The notes: a model not told the origin generated them from the letters alone. A DNA stretch of 64,000 bases from Rickettsia helvetica (GCF_963970025.1 NZ_OZ018776.1:248001-312000); one strand, 5' to 3'; positions 17,753 through 27,968 are shown, counted from the stretch's first letter. Program-made: numbers and translations.

Positions 17753-18508
17753 ATGAAATTATATAGTTTTCAAGAACATTTATTAGAATTAAAAATAAGG
17801 CTTCTTAGAATATTTACTACTTTTATAATTATATTTGCTATTTGCTATTATTTTAGCGACAATATTTATAGTTTTTTATTAAAACCGCTTGCTAAGCTAA
17901 GCGGTGATACGGTACGAAATATAATTTATACGGGGCTTACAGAAGCATTTTTTACCTATATTAAACTTGCAGCTTTTACTGCTTTTACTATTATTATACC
18001 TATAATTGCTTTGGAGTGTTATTTATTTATCAGTCCCGGGTTACACCGCCATGAAAAAAAAATTATCGCTTTTATTCTTTTTATGTCGCCTATTTTATTT
18101 TGGTGCGGTAGTATTTTTGTTTTTTACTTTGTAATGCCGAAAGCTTGGAATTTTTTTCTTAGTTTTGAAAAACGTGATATGATAGTACCGATAGTTTTGG
18201 AAGCAAGGATTAGCGAGTATCTAAATTTAGTTATTCATTTAATTATTGCTTTTGGAGTTGCTTTTCAACTACCGGTTGTGATAATAATATTAAATATACT
18301 AAAAATAGTTAAGGTACAAACACTTAAGCAAAAAAGACGCATTGCCGTGGTAATTAACTTTATTATTGCAGGAATATTAACGCCTCCTGACATTTTAAGC
18401 CAGTTTGCTCTTGCAATACCGCTACTTTTATTATATGAAACTTCAATAATGATATGTAATTTTATAGAAAAACCGAGGACACTAAATGTTAAATATCAAA
18501 TGGATTAG
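17753..18508 (+). CDS. tatC: Sec-independent protein translocase TatC
   Basis: A 251-residue protein with six membrane segments, the receptor core of the twin-arginine translocase that exports folded proteins. The N-terminal FQEHLLELKIRLLR matches the conserved HL.ELR motif. The periplasmic loop after helix 1 and FISPGLHRHEKK (F..PGL..E) are present, as is LTPPDILSQFALAIPLLLLYE near the end. The 3' end overlaps the serS start by 23 bases, so translation is probably coupled. tatA/tatB are not in this window. Confidence 0.93.
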   Translation: MKLYSFQEHLLELKIRLLRIFTTFIIIFAICYYFSDNIYSFLLKPLAKLSGDTVRNIIYTGLTEAFFTYIKLAAFTAFTIIIPIIALECYLFISPGLHRHEKKIIAFILFMSPILFWCGSIFVFYFVMPKAWNFFLSFEKRDMIVPIVLEARISEYLNLVIHLIIAFGVAFQLPVVIIILNILKIVKVQTLKQKRRIAVVINFIIAGILTPPDILSQFALAIPLLLLYETSIMICNFIEKPRTLNVKYQMD

Positions 18509-19763
18509 AGAAAATCAAGAATTGTTCGATGAAAAGCTTAGCCAAAGATTTATTGAACCTATGTCTAGTAAAATTGCTATGCTCGACGGAGAGAAAAGAA
18601 AAATTACGAGTTTAATTCAAGAATTTCAGCATGCACGTAGGGTAAAATCAAAGATTTTAGGTGATATGGCCTCTAAAAGCGGTGAAGAGTTTAAAGGGTT
18701 ACAAAGAGATGTCAAACATATAAATGAGAAGTTGGAAGAACTTGAACAGGATCTAAATAATAATAACGAATTAAATGAGCTATTAAATATGCTTCCTAAT
18801 ATTCCGGACGAAGAAGTACCTTACGGAATTGATGAAAGTATGAATAAATTAGTTCGTACTTACGGAGAGATAAATCCAAATGCTTTGAATAAGCAGCATT
18901 TTGAACTAGGTACAAAATTAAATTTAATGGATTTTGAACAAACTGCTAAAATTTCTGGAGCTAGATTTGTAACGTTAAAAGGTGATTTAGCAAAGCTAGA
19001 ACGTGCTTTAATTAACTTTATGATTGATGTTCATACTAAAGAGTTTGACTTCTTTGAGATATCACCTCCGGTATTAGTTCGAGATAATGCTATGTATAAT
19101 GCAGGACAACTACCTAAATTTGCCAAAGAGTCTTTTGCAACAATAAATGGTTACAGACTAATTCCAACCGCAGAAGTATCTTTAGTAAATATAGTCGCTG
19201 ATACTATTATACCAAGAGAAAAATTACCGATGCGTTATGTTGCTTACACCCCGTGCTTTAGATCAGAAGCAGGTAGTAGCGGTAGAGATACAAGAGGTAT
19301 GATTAGATTACATCAGTTCGGTAAAGTTGAGCTAGTATCCATTACTACCCCTGAAGAATCAAAAAATGAGCATGAATATATAACTAATGCATCAGAGACT
19401 ATTCTACAAAAACTGAGTCTTCCTTATCGTGTTATGTTACTTTGCACCGGAGATATGGGGTTTGCGGCAAAAAAAACCTATGATATAGAAGTATGGCTTC
19501 CGGGACAAAAGCAATATCGCGAAATTGCTAGCTGTTCTAATTGTGGAGATTTTCAAGCACGTAGAATGAAAGCAAGATATAAAGAATTCGGCAGTAACGA
19601 AACTACCTTAGTTCATACTTTAAATGCTTCAGGATTACCTATCGGAAGAACTGTGGTTGCAATACTTGAAAATTATCAGAATGAAGATGGATCAATAACT
19701 ATACCTGATGTCTTGATAAATTATATGGGAGGGTTACAAAAAATCACTACATATAGTGAATAA
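18486..19763 (+). CDS. serS: seryl-tRNA synthetase
   Basis: A 425-residue class II synthetase charging tRNA-Ser and tRNA-Sec-type substrates with serine. The N-terminal coiled-coil arm (about residues 30-100, KRKITSLIQEFQHARRVKSK and EKLEELEQDLNNNNEL) contacts the tRNA extra arm. Motif 2 is TPCFRSEAGSSGRDTRGMIR with HQFGKVELV, and motif 3 is TLNASGLPIGRTVVAILENY. The start MLNIKWIRENQE lies inside the tatC 3' end. The gene is complete and typical in length. Confidence 0.95.
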   Translation: MLNIKWIRENQELFDEKLSQRFIEPMSSKIAMLDGEKRKITSLIQEFQHARRVKSKILGDMASKSGEEFKGLQRDVKHINEKLEELEQDLNNNNELNELLNMLPNIPDEEVPYGIDESMNKLVRTYGEINPNALNKQHFELGTKLNLMDFEQTAKISGARFVTLKGDLAKLERALINFMIDVHTKEFDFFEISPPVLVRDNAMYNAGQLPKFAKESFATINGYRLIPTAEVSLVNIVADTIIPREKLPMRYVAYTPCFRSEAGSSGRDTRGMIRLHQFGKVELVSITTPEESKNEHEYITNASETILQKLSLPYRVMLLCTGDMGFAAKKTYDIEVWLPGQKQYREIASCSNCGDFQARRMKARYKEFGSNETTLVHTLNASGLPIGRTVVAILENYQNEDGSITIPDVLINYMGGLQKITTYSE

Positions 19764-19803
19764 TTGTTTATTAAATATAAATAATAAGGTAAAGTTTTGT
19801 AGT

Positions 19804-19961
19804 ATACTCGTTTAATTTGAAAAATTAGCTATGTAGTGTAGAAGGCATTATTGCATAGCTCTGTGTCATACCGTGGCTTGACCACGGTATCCAGTTACTA
19901 ATAATAAAATTATTAGTATTATTAGTTATCTCTGGATCCCGCGATCAAGTCGCGGGATGAC
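19804..19961. repeat. mosaic: family C end fused to a family B palindrome
   Basis: ATACTCGTTTAATTTGAAAAA (19804 onward) is one end of a family C element. The rest is replaced by an unrelated stretch and then a complete family B palindrome (19865-19961: GTCATACCGTGGCTTGACCA to GATCAAGTCGCGGGATGAC). This is likely the result of a later element inserting into an older one. Confidence 0.8.
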
Positions 19962-20005
19962 CCCTGAATGTTACATAGTATACAAAACGATAATTTAAAT
20001 TCAGG

Positions 20006-22441
20006 TTGTTTGTGTTTAGTGATTTACGAAAATTTGACAAAGATATATATAATTATAATGCTCCTAATTTTATACCTATAGCATGTCATTATAATGATAA
20101 TACTTTACTTACCAAAGATGGTAAATTACTACAAATTATCAAAATACATGGCATTAACTCAGAGAAAATAAGCGATAACATACAAAATTTACGTGAAATG
20201 GTTAGAGTTTCTATAAAAAAGAATATAACCGATTATGATTTTGCTTTTTGGCTACATACAATACGAGAAAAACAAAATTTAGACGATTCTACTCCTTACA
20301 AAAAATTATTACCGGCAAATATTCATGCACTATGGCAAAGAAAAAACCATTGGAATGATAAATTCGTTAATACTTTATATATATCTATAGTACATGATTC
20401 TGCTAGAGTTAACATCAAAAATTTTAACTCTTTAATAAATTCTTTATCTAATAAATTAATCACTGATTTTGAAAATAACTACTTAGATTCAGCTTTTCAA
20501 AAACTAGAAAATATCACTAATAATATTTTAAACGATTTAAATGAATTCGGTGCTGAAAAACTCGGTATAATATTTGAAAATGATAATGTTTTTTCTAATC
20601 CTTTATTTTTATATAATCGAATAGCTAACCTTAATAATAATGATTGTTTGGTGCCTATAATAGATTTATCCGATGCACTAGATAGAAGTATTTATACAAT
20701 TAGCGGCGATAAAATGGTAGTTACGGATCATGAGAAAAATAACAAATTCGCTTCTTTACTATCTATAAAAGAATATCATGAAACTCCTTCTAATGCACTT
20801 GATAAATTTTTACAGTTACCGATTGAATTAATAATAACTGAAATATTTTACTTTGTTAGCAAAAAACAAGTAACATCCAAATTGCGTGGTCAAGATTATA
20901 TTCTAAAAATTACTAACGACTCAACTTTACTTAATCACAAAGGGATTAATAAGCTTGATGCAACTAATTTAGATTTTCAATTTTGTAATCAGCAAATTTC
21001 AATTGCCGTTATAGAAGAAGATGAAAATAAATTAGATGCAGCCGTAGCTAAAGTATCAACCGAACTTTTTAAACTTGGTATTATTCATGTAAAAGAAGAT
21101 CTTAATATTGAGCAAATATTTTGGTCGCAATTACCTGCTAACTTTGCTTTTATCCGTAGAATGTCACCATTATCCGTAGAACATATTGCTTCTCTTACCG
21201 CTCTTCATAATACTACACTCGGTAATCAATATAATCCTTGGGGTAAGGCTATAACTTTACTGCGAACCGAGAAAGGTACTCCATATTTCATGAATTTTCA
21301 TGATAAAACGAATAAAGGTAATACTTGCATCTTTGGTACAGAAAAAACTGGCAAAACCGTATTATTGAACTTTCTAATATCAGAATCGACTAAATACGAC
21401 CCAACAATAATTTATATCTCTAATAATAATGATTCTAAAATTTTTATCGAGGCAATAGAAGGCAAATGGTTAGAACCGGACAAACAAATTATCAATCCAT
21501 TTTTAGTAGATGATACAGAAAAATCACAAGCCTTCATTTTAGAATTTTTAAAATTAATCAGCGGTCATTATGCTTCACCTCTCAGCAAAATAGAGATATC
21601 CTTTCTAGAGAAATTAAAAAATAAAATTTTATCAATTGAAAAAGAAAAACGTATTTTTTCCGATATTTTAAAATTAGAAGATTTTAAGGAGGAAGGAGGA
21701 ATACAAATACTTGATAAACTTAAAGTTTTTACCGAAGGACAATTATATTATGGATTATTTGACGGACCGTCTCTTAACATTCAAGAAGGGGAAATTATAG
21801 GGTTTAATTTATATAAACTTTCTGATGAGCCGTTTTCTAAACAATTTTACCCGATGGAGAGAAAATTTTTAGAACAATTTAATAATAATTTAAAGAAACA
21901 CCAAAGTATTAGTGCAGCAGTAATTTATGCTTTTACTTATCATTTAAGCCTAGTTGGCATAAAACCTAAAATATTTGCTGCCGATAATTTTGATAAACTT
22001 TACAAACCTGAAGTTTATTACGATAATATAAATTTAATTTTTAATAATTTATCTCAAAATAACGGTATTTTCGTCAGTAATTTCAATTTTATTTATCTTA
22101 AGTCATATCCAAAATATACTATAAAACCTTGGCTTGATTTAATTAATACTAAAATTATTCTACCGTCTGACGTTAAAATAGAAGATTTAGACAAAATTTT
22201 AGGTTTAAGCGAGCTGGAAATACGAAAATTATCACAGCTAATACTTTCTGCAAGAATGTTCTTAATTAGTAAGGATAATGAATCTATAGCTTCTGAATTA
22301 AGTATTGCCGCTTTAATAGGAATTGTCCGTATTTTATCAAGCAGACAAGAGGAAATGGATATTTATAAAAAAATACTTGAACAACACCAAGGTCCTCCGG
22401 ATAATTGGATTAATTACCTATATAATGAGTTAAATTTGTAG
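20006..22441 (+). CDS. rvhB4b: type IV secretion ATPase, VirB4 paralogue II (RvhB4-II)
   Basis: An 811-residue VirB4/CagE-like protein. The N-terminal half matches the CagE/TrbE/VirB part (FIPIACHYNDNTLLTKDGKLLQII), and WGKAITLLRTEKGTPYFMNFH leads into a Walker A loop FGTEKTGKTVLLNF. Where active VirB4 has LDEAW after the Walker B strand, this has IFAADNFDKLYK, so the usual glutamate is Asn. Rickettsia carry two VirB4 genes, and this matches the second, divergent one. Its role in powering the Rvh P-type T4SS is therefore uncertain. Start is TTG 20006 or GTG 20012. It is followed, after a repeat, by a large exported protein. Confidence 0.8.
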   Translation: MFVFSDLRKFDKDIYNYNAPNFIPIACHYNDNTLLTKDGKLLQIIKIHGINSEKISDNIQNLREMVRVSIKKNITDYDFAFWLHTIREKQNLDDSTPYKKLLPANIHALWQRKNHWNDKFVNTLYISIVHDSARVNIKNFNSLINSLSNKLITDFENNYLDSAFQKLENITNNILNDLNEFGAEKLGIIFENDNVFSNPLFLYNRIANLNNNDCLVPIIDLSDALDRSIYTISGDKMVVTDHEKNNKFASLLSIKEYHETPSNALDKFLQLPIELIITEIFYFVSKKQVTSKLRGQDYILKITNDSTLLNHKGINKLDATNLDFQFCNQQISIAVIEEDENKLDAAVAKVSTELFKLGIIHVKEDLNIEQIFWSQLPANFAFIRRMSPLSVEHIASLTALHNTTLGNQYNPWGKAITLLRTEKGTPYFMNFHDKTNKGNTCIFGTEKTGKTVLLNFLISESTKYDPTIIYISNNNDSKIFIEAIEGKWLEPDKQIINPFLVDDTEKSQAFILEFLKLISGHYASPLSKIEISFLEKLKNKILSIEKEKRIFSDILKLEDFKEEGGIQILDKLKVFTEGQLYYGLFDGPSLNIQEGEIIGFNLYKLSDEPFSKQFYPMERKFLEQFNNNLKKHQSISAAVIYAFTYHLSLVGIKPKIFAADNFDKLYKPEVYYDNINLIFNNLSQNNGIFVSNFNFIYLKSYPKYTIKPWLDLINTKIILPSDVKIEDLDKILGLSELEIRKLSQLILSARMFLISKDNESIASELSIAALIGIVRILSSRQEEMDIYKKILEQHQGPPDNWINYLYNELNL

Positions 22442-22460
22442 ATAATATGTTTTCATATAT

Positions 22461-22603
22461 CATTCCTGCGAAAGCAGGAATCTAGAATTTATTTTGTCAT
22501 CCTGTGGCTTGACCACGGGATCTCATATCATAGGCTGTGTTCTGAGATACCGCGATCAAGTCGCGGTATGACATTTAACTAGATTCCTGCTTTCGCAGGA
22601 ATG
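22461..22603. repeat. nested palindromes: family E outside, family B inside
   Basis: Outer arms 22461-22485 and 22579-22603 are perfect 25-base inverted repeats (CATTCCTGCGAAAGCAGGAA type). Inside them lies a whole family B element (22496-22572: GTCATCCTGTGGCTTGACCA to GATCAAGTCGCGGTATGAC). A further broken family B-like piece follows at 22626-22652. Confidence 0.9.
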
Positions 22604-22682
22604 ACATTTTGAACGTTCCCACAACCATAGGGTAAAGCCACGGGACGACAGCAAAAAATTAACATAAAAAAACCATATTAAA

Positions 22683-25600
22683 GTGTTAAAAAAATATTTA
22701 CTATGTTTCTTATTTTCATTTTTCTCATTTAATGTATATTCATCTATTTGGGGTGGTATAGCCGATTGTCTTAGTGATCCATGTAATTGCGGTCAAAATG
22801 AGAGAACGGAAATTTGGAATAAGGGCGGCAACAATGAAGTAAAAAGAGGACCTTTTAAACCAGGCACATTGTGTCCTCCTTGGAATAAAAGTGACGGTCG
22901 CGATAATGATACTTGTTTACTAAAATTTGATTACCCAGGTACATTTATCGGTTTTTTACTCAATAGATGTGCGGAAGAAGCCCCTGATAGTAGTTACTTT
23001 ACTCCAAAAATTCGTATTAGAGTTCAAAGCTGTAATGCCGCAGCTTGTTGGCACCAAAACTCTACTTTAAATTGGGATGGAGAATGTGTATTATGGCCTA
23101 CAGGTTACGGTCTACCTCTAACTAGAGTTTGTGCTAGAATTGCCGTACCGGATATGCCTCTGCCTCCTGGAATAAATGCTACACCTTCCCCTGCAGATCC
23201 AGGTTATACCGATGGAGTACATCTCAATAAAGTCGGTTACACGGAAAGTGATAATAAGATAATCGGTGTAGACGGAAAAATAGTTACTTTAAAATCTCCT
23301 AAACTTTGTGCTTATAGCGATCCTGGACTTGTTAACCTTGTTTCAGATTCCGGGGCACATCTTGATCCGATGGACTGGAATCCTAATCGTCAACCTCTTC
23401 ATCAAACTAATGCACTTAGCCCTATTGCAAAAGTATTAAAATTTTTAGTTGAAATGGTAAAAGGAGCAAGTTTACCAAGTTTATTAGGGCAGCTTCTTGG
23501 TATGATAGATCAAGATTCAGAATTTATAAAAGTGCTTCGATCAATACTTGATGCGATAGGAGAGGTTTTTAATTTTTTCCCTAGTTTAATAATAAAAGTT
23601 ATTGAAGCACTTGGATCATTAAATGGTTCTGTAGATAGCTATTCTTTTGGTTGCGTACAATTACCTTTAGGACCTTTTCCACCACCATATTGTCCAAATT
23701 TAGATTATATTAGTATTAATGCTAATGCTAATAATGTATGTAGTATAAAAAACACTAAAGAGGATATTGATAAAGGAAAACCCGAATTTAAACAATCTTC
23801 AACTTTACCGCCTTGCGTGGTGTCGAATGTTAGAAACAATATAGTTAATAATACCATACGTGTTAGCTTTAGCAATCTTGTTCCACTTTGCACAGGCTCC
23901 CCCCCTGACCTCAAAACTTGTGTAGAACCACGTAATACAGATTTTTCTTCAGCAAAAATTACTCATACTAATACAGCTTTTAAAGATTTAATTAAATCGT
24001 GTAAGAACACTTCAGGCAGCACCCCATGTATTAATACAGATATCCTTACGCCATGTAGTGTTACGGCTAACGGTTGTAATGATGGATTTAGAATAGTATA
24101 TTCGCAGAAAATTGGAAATGTAGAAACACCCAGCGATTATTACATAGACGATATACCGGACTGTCCAAGTTCTAATTCAACTACCTGCCAAAAAGTATGG
24201 GGAGTTAATATAGGCGAATTTAAGGATGTAAGCGTAAAATTTCCTGAGGTACAAGGACAAGATGCAAGTAGCTTAATACCTATAAAGACAGATGTCACCT
24301 TAAAAGACAATAACGGTAAAGATAGAAAACTTTATATCTCTATTAGTAATACTGAAGACGATAAACAAAATCCTAATAATATTTGCTTATTTGAGTCTGG
24401 TAATTTAATAGATTGCGTACCGAGAGTAAATCATTCTTACAGCTTAGCTGCTTATGAATGTGCAAAACAATATGCCGGAATTACCTGTACTAATAACAAT
24501 TCCAACGATGCTTATTATAAACCGCAGTTCATTGCTTCAGTACAAGTAAGAGAAGGCAACAATATCATAGATGAAACAAGCACTCTTGTAACACCGTTAT
24601 CATACGCCGGACCTCCACCTCCCAACCCCACTGACACAGAAAGCATAGTAATGCTTGCCGGTTATAAGTATAGTTCTTCCGTTGCGTTTATACCTAAAGA
24701 TCCACCAAAAGATCCGACGGAGGATAAATATATTGCTATGCCGTTTTCAGGAGAGAATGCTCTAAATCAATTGACTATTCACGGTAAATATAAAGACGAT
24801 AAAGAACCTTATGATAGTAAGGGAAATCCTGACCTAAGTGCGGTATATTTAAAATATTTAGAATATATAAACGGTAAATATATCCAAGGTGGAACGCATG
24901 CCTGCTTGATGCCGAAAAATTTCCAACATTGTAATCCTATGCCGCGTCCTATTTTACCTGATGGATCACCTATTCCCGGTTACAATAATGACTCGATAAA
25001 TTGTGTACTTGCTAAACTAAACAACAACGATACTATAAATTGTAAGGATTTTAAAAATAAATATAACGTTAAATATCCAAATCTTGGCTTATGTAAAAAA
25101 GATACAGATCTAACGAACTGTACTCTAGAAGAAACAGTGTCAGGTCCAAGAAGAGGTATTACAATTTATACTTGCAATATAAATAATATTCCGAGTAAAT
25201 GCTATACCAATAACGATAAGGCTAATACTCCAATATGTGTTTTAAGTAGGGATTATACAGATAGAATTAAGCCGGAACCTAACATAGGACCAATATTAGT
25301 ACCAGTAGATCCTTCAAAATATTATACAGTGACATATACAAAAGGAGATGAAAACACTCCTCCTGAGCCGACATATAAAGCTGAGACTGAGGAAGTAAGA
25401 GATAAAACTTGGCAAGAGCTAAATCTTTGTGCTCCTATATTAGTACCTACTTGTGCTAAAATTCCTAGCACAGAGAAAGCTCCTTCCGGTAACAATCACG
25501 GTAATGCAGAATGGCCTGAAAGCGATATAGGAGAACTTGCAAAAGGAAAATGCCCAACGAATTGGATAGTTATTGATCCTAATAAACCTTTAGAACGCCA

Positions 25601-26189
25601 TTGTTTGTCATATTTGGATAGAAAGGTTGTCGAGTTTGAACCTTTAGGTCAAAATGTCGGCTGTAGAGAATCTACAGGATTGCCTATAAAAGTTGATTAT
25701 AACGACTTTCCATCAAGCCAATTACCTGATACCCCTTATGATCCGGTAACTAAAATAGGTGACTATATCTTAAACAAAAAACCGGTACCACAGGGGAGCA
25801 TTATGGCATTTCCAAAGGATGGAGCATTTATAGATGCAACAAATGAACCGGGCAATACAATATTGCATACTGTAGAATTCAAAGTAACTTTAGATGCAAT
25901 AATAGACGATATTGAGTATTTTAAAGTATTAGATTTATGGTATGATGATTGCACATTAATATATGTCAATAGCACAAAGCTACTTAGCCTCCCTACTAAC
26001 ATTGATTCTCTAGATAATAAAAATCAATGCAACAATGGAAATGATCAAGGTCAAGCATTACAAGCTAGGACTTTACCGATTGATATCAAACCTTATTTAA
26101 AACAAGGAGAAAATACTATAAGATTCCAGCTAAGAGTTATGTTTGGTGGAGGACTATATTTCCACATGCGATATAAAATGAAGAGATAA
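22683..26189 (+). CDS. large exported cysteine-rich protein beside rvhB4-II
   Basis: An 1168-residue protein from a GTG start with a clear Sec signal (LKKYLLCFLFSFFSFNVYSS). The mature part has many cysteines, often paired (DCLSDPCNC, SCNAAACWH, YECAKQYAGITC), consistent with disulphides outside the cytoplasm. There are Pro-rich linkers (PLGPFPPPYCPN, YAGPPPPNPTD). Blocks such as WPTGYGLPLTRVCARIAVP and ADPGYTDGVHLN resemble exported regions of rickettsial VirB6-like proteins as I remember them, but no VirB6 membrane core is seen. A hydrophobic patch occurs near 300 (VFNFFPSLIIKVIEALGSL). The C-terminus (FRLRVMF-like QLRVMFGGGLYFHMRYKMKR) suggests a beta-sandwich. Function unknown; a T4SS-associated surface or periplasmic role is inferred from position. 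Confidence 0.7.
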   Translation: MLKKYLLCFLFSFFSFNVYSSIWGGIADCLSDPCNCGQNERTEIWNKGGNNEVKRGPFKPGTLCPPWNKSDGRDNDTCLLKFDYPGTFIGFLLNRCAEEAPDSSYFTPKIRIRVQSCNAAACWHQNSTLNWDGECVLWPTGYGLPLTRVCARIAVPDMPLPPGINATPSPADPGYTDGVHLNKVGYTESDNKIIGVDGKIVTLKSPKLCAYSDPGLVNLVSDSGAHLDPMDWNPNRQPLHQTNALSPIAKVLKFLVEMVKGASLPSLLGQLLGMIDQDSEFIKVLRSILDAIGEVFNFFPSLIIKVIEALGSLNGSVDSYSFGCVQLPLGPFPPPYCPNLDYISINANANNVCSIKNTKEDIDKGKPEFKQSSTLPPCVVSNVRNNIVNNTIRVSFSNLVPLCTGSPPDLKTCVEPRNTDFSSAKITHTNTAFKDLIKSCKNTSGSTPCINTDILTPCSVTANGCNDGFRIVYSQKIGNVETPSDYYIDDIPDCPSSNSTTCQKVWGVNIGEFKDVSVKFPEVQGQDASSLIPIKTDVTLKDNNGKDRKLYISISNTEDDKQNPNNICLFESGNLIDCVPRVNHSYSLAAYECAKQYAGITCTNNNSNDAYYKPQFIASVQVREGNNIIDETSTLVTPLSYAGPPPPNPTDTESIVMLAGYKYSSSVAFIPKDPPKDPTEDKYIAMPFSGENALNQLTIHGKYKDDKEPYDSKGNPDLSAVYLKYLEYINGKYIQGGTHACLMPKNFQHCNPMPRPILPDGSPIPGYNNDSINCVLAKLNNNDTINCKDFKNKYNVKYPNLGLCKKDTDLTNCTLEETVSGPRRGITIYTCNINNIPSKCYTNNDKANTPICVLSRDYTDRIKPEPNIGPILVPVDPSKYYTVTYTKGDENTPPEPTYKAETEEVRDKTWQELNLCAPILVPTCAKIPSTEKAPSGNNHGNAEWPESDIGELAKGKCPTNWIVIDPNKPLERHCLSYLDRKVVEFEPLGQNVGCRESTGLPIKVDYNDFPSSQLPDTPYDPVTKIGDYILNKKPVPQGSIMAFPKDGAFIDATNEPGNTILHTVEFKVTLDAIIDDIEYFKVLDLWYDDCTLIYVNSTKLLSLPTNIDSLDNKNQCNNGNDQGQALQARTLPIDIKPYLKQGENTIRFQLRVMFGGGLYFHMRYKMKR

Positions 26190-26193
26190 ATAA

Positions 26194-27099
26194 ATGAGTT
26201 GGATTATTTTTTATACGGTAATTTTTGCTTTACTAATTCTTGATTTAGGAGTCGTACATAAAAAAAATACCGTAATAAGCTTTAAAGAAAGCATACTTTT
26301 TAGTCTTTTCTATTTTATAATAGCTTGTTTATTCGGTATCTATGTTTATTATAATACGGGGGCAGATCATGCTCGTGAATATTATACTTGTTTTCTCATT
26401 GAGAAAGCTATGTCACTTGATAATATTTTTGTGATCTCTATTATCTTCCAATTTTTTAAAATTCCCGGGAAATATCAACATCGTATTTTATTTTTCGGTA
26501 TAATAGGCGTAATAATATTCAGAGCCATAATGATTTACGGCAGTATTATTCTTATAAATAAATTTGCCTGGTTATTATATATTTTTGCCGTAATACTTAT
26601 TGCTACCGGTATAAAAACTTTCTATGTATCACATAAAACTTTTGATATACAGAATTCTTATATTTACAAGTCAATAATAAAAAATCTAAATATTACCTCT
26701 AATCTTGAAGGGGATAAATTTGTTGTTAAACATAATAACAAACTATATTCTACCCCCCTTTTTATATCTCTAGTACTGATAGAAGCAATAGATTTAGTCT
26801 TTGCTATAGATAGTATACCGGCAATATTCGCAATTACTAATGATGTTTATATAATTTATACTTCAAATATTTTCGCTATTTTAGGGCTTAGAGCGTTATT
26901 CTTTTGTTTAGCAGGAATTGTAGAACGTTTCAGTTATATAAAATATTCTTTGGCTTTAATTTTAATATTTATCGGCTTTAAAATATTTATTCATCATTAT
27001 ATAGCGATTCCGGCATATGTTTCGCTCACTGTAACTATTACTTTATTACTATTTGGTATAATTGCTTCCATAATTAGAAAAAATATGATTGACCATTAA
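26194..27099 (+). CDS. TerC/Alx-family integral membrane protein
   Basis: A 301-residue protein with about nine membrane segments. FLIEKAMSLDNIFVISIIFQFFKIP and LIEAIDLVFAIDSIPAIFAIT contain the paired acidic motifs (SLDNIF and DLVFAIDS) diagnostic of TerC. Relatives Alx and YceF export manganese or help load metal on exoproteins. The substrate here is not known. It begins four bases after the preceding large exported protein, so the two are likely cotranscribed and co-translated. Confidence 0.85.
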   Translation: MSWIIFYTVIFALLILDLGVVHKKNTVISFKESILFSLFYFIIACLFGIYVYYNTGADHAREYYTCFLIEKAMSLDNIFVISIIFQFFKIPGKYQHRILFFGIIGVIIFRAIMIYGSIILINKFAWLLYIFAVILIATGIKTFYVSHKTFDIQNSYIYKSIIKNLNITSNLEGDKFVVKHNNKLYSTPLFISLVLIEAIDLVFAIDSIPAIFAITNDVYIIYTSNIFAILGLRALFFCLAGIVERFSYIKYSLALILIFIGFKIFIHHYIAIPAYVSLTVTITLLLFGIIASIIRKNMIDH

Positions 27100-27142
27100 T
27101 AAAGGAAGTATATAATATTTTTTTATTTTTTAAGCAATTGTA

Positions 27143-27856
27143 ATGACTAAATTACTAAAATTATTTTTTATTACTATCATCATTTTTAATAACATTGCTT
27201 TTGCAAAAGAAACAGGGTTTCATATAGGCGCAGAAGGCGGAATAGTTGAACCAGTCGTTAGTAAATTCCGATATAAACACTCAAATACCGAAATGATTTT
27301 AAAAAAATCAAGTATGTATAGCGGGAAAATAGGCTATATAATATATCCACAGGTAGCTATTGAATTCTCAGCAACTTATCAACCTAAATATCGTCTGCAT
27401 TAAGTATTACCTCAGCAAAATTTAAGTAATGGTCTCACTATTCCTAAAATTCCAGGTAATACTACCGTATTATCAAATATATATATGCTAAATCTTATTT
27501 ATGATTTAGAAAAAATAAAAACTTTCACACCTTTTGTAATACTTGGAGGTGGAATAGCACAAGTAAAAGTTAAGCCTACCTCTTCTAGGTGGAGTGTTAT
27601 AAATAGCAATTATTTTAAAGTAAGAAGAACTCATAAAAATTGTGTTGCTTGGCAAGCAGGTCTTGGGATTTCACAAGATGTAACTTCAAATTTAAGTATT
27701 GATGCAACTGTAAAATTACAAATGGCATATAGAGTAAGAATTAATTATGATATGCTTGATATGAAAACGGGGCAATTCGTGCCGGCAAATCCTATCAAAA
27801 AAACTATAGCCGTTGGAGAATTTGGTGTAGGATTTACTTATAGATTGCCATTTTAA
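27143..27856 (+). pseudogene. outer membrane beta-barrel protein gene with one internal stop
   Basis: A single frame of 237 codons interrupted by one TAA at 27401-27403. The first part has a signal peptide (LLKLFFITIIIFNNIAFA) and strands FHIGAEGGIVEPVVSKF and SGKIGYIIYPQVAIEFSATY. After the stop the same frame continues with LSNIYMLNLIYDL, FTPFVILGGGIAQVKVKP, VAWQAGLGISQDV and the terminal strand VGEFGVGFTYRLPF, ending in Phe as outer membrane barrels do. It resembles the opacity/OmpW-like eight-stranded barrels found in Rickettsia. A single base change (for example TAT to TAA) explains the break. Either a very recent pseudogene or a strain-specific stop. Confidence 0.8.
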
Positions 27857-27889
27857 TAATTCTGTGAAATATTTATATGAAAGCTGCAA

Positions 27890-27968
27890 TGTCATCCTGC
27901 GGCTTGACCGTGGGATCTCAGGACACAGCCTATGATACAAGATCCCACGGTCAAGCCGCAGGATGACA
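27890..27968. repeat. palindromic element, family B (minimal form)
   Basis: Perfect 29-base inverted arms (27890-27918 and 27940-27968) around a 21-base loop; contains GCGGCTTGACCGTGGGATCT. This is the cleanest copy in the window and is useful as the family B reference. Lies between the broken barrel gene and the methyltransferase gene. Confidence 0.93.
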
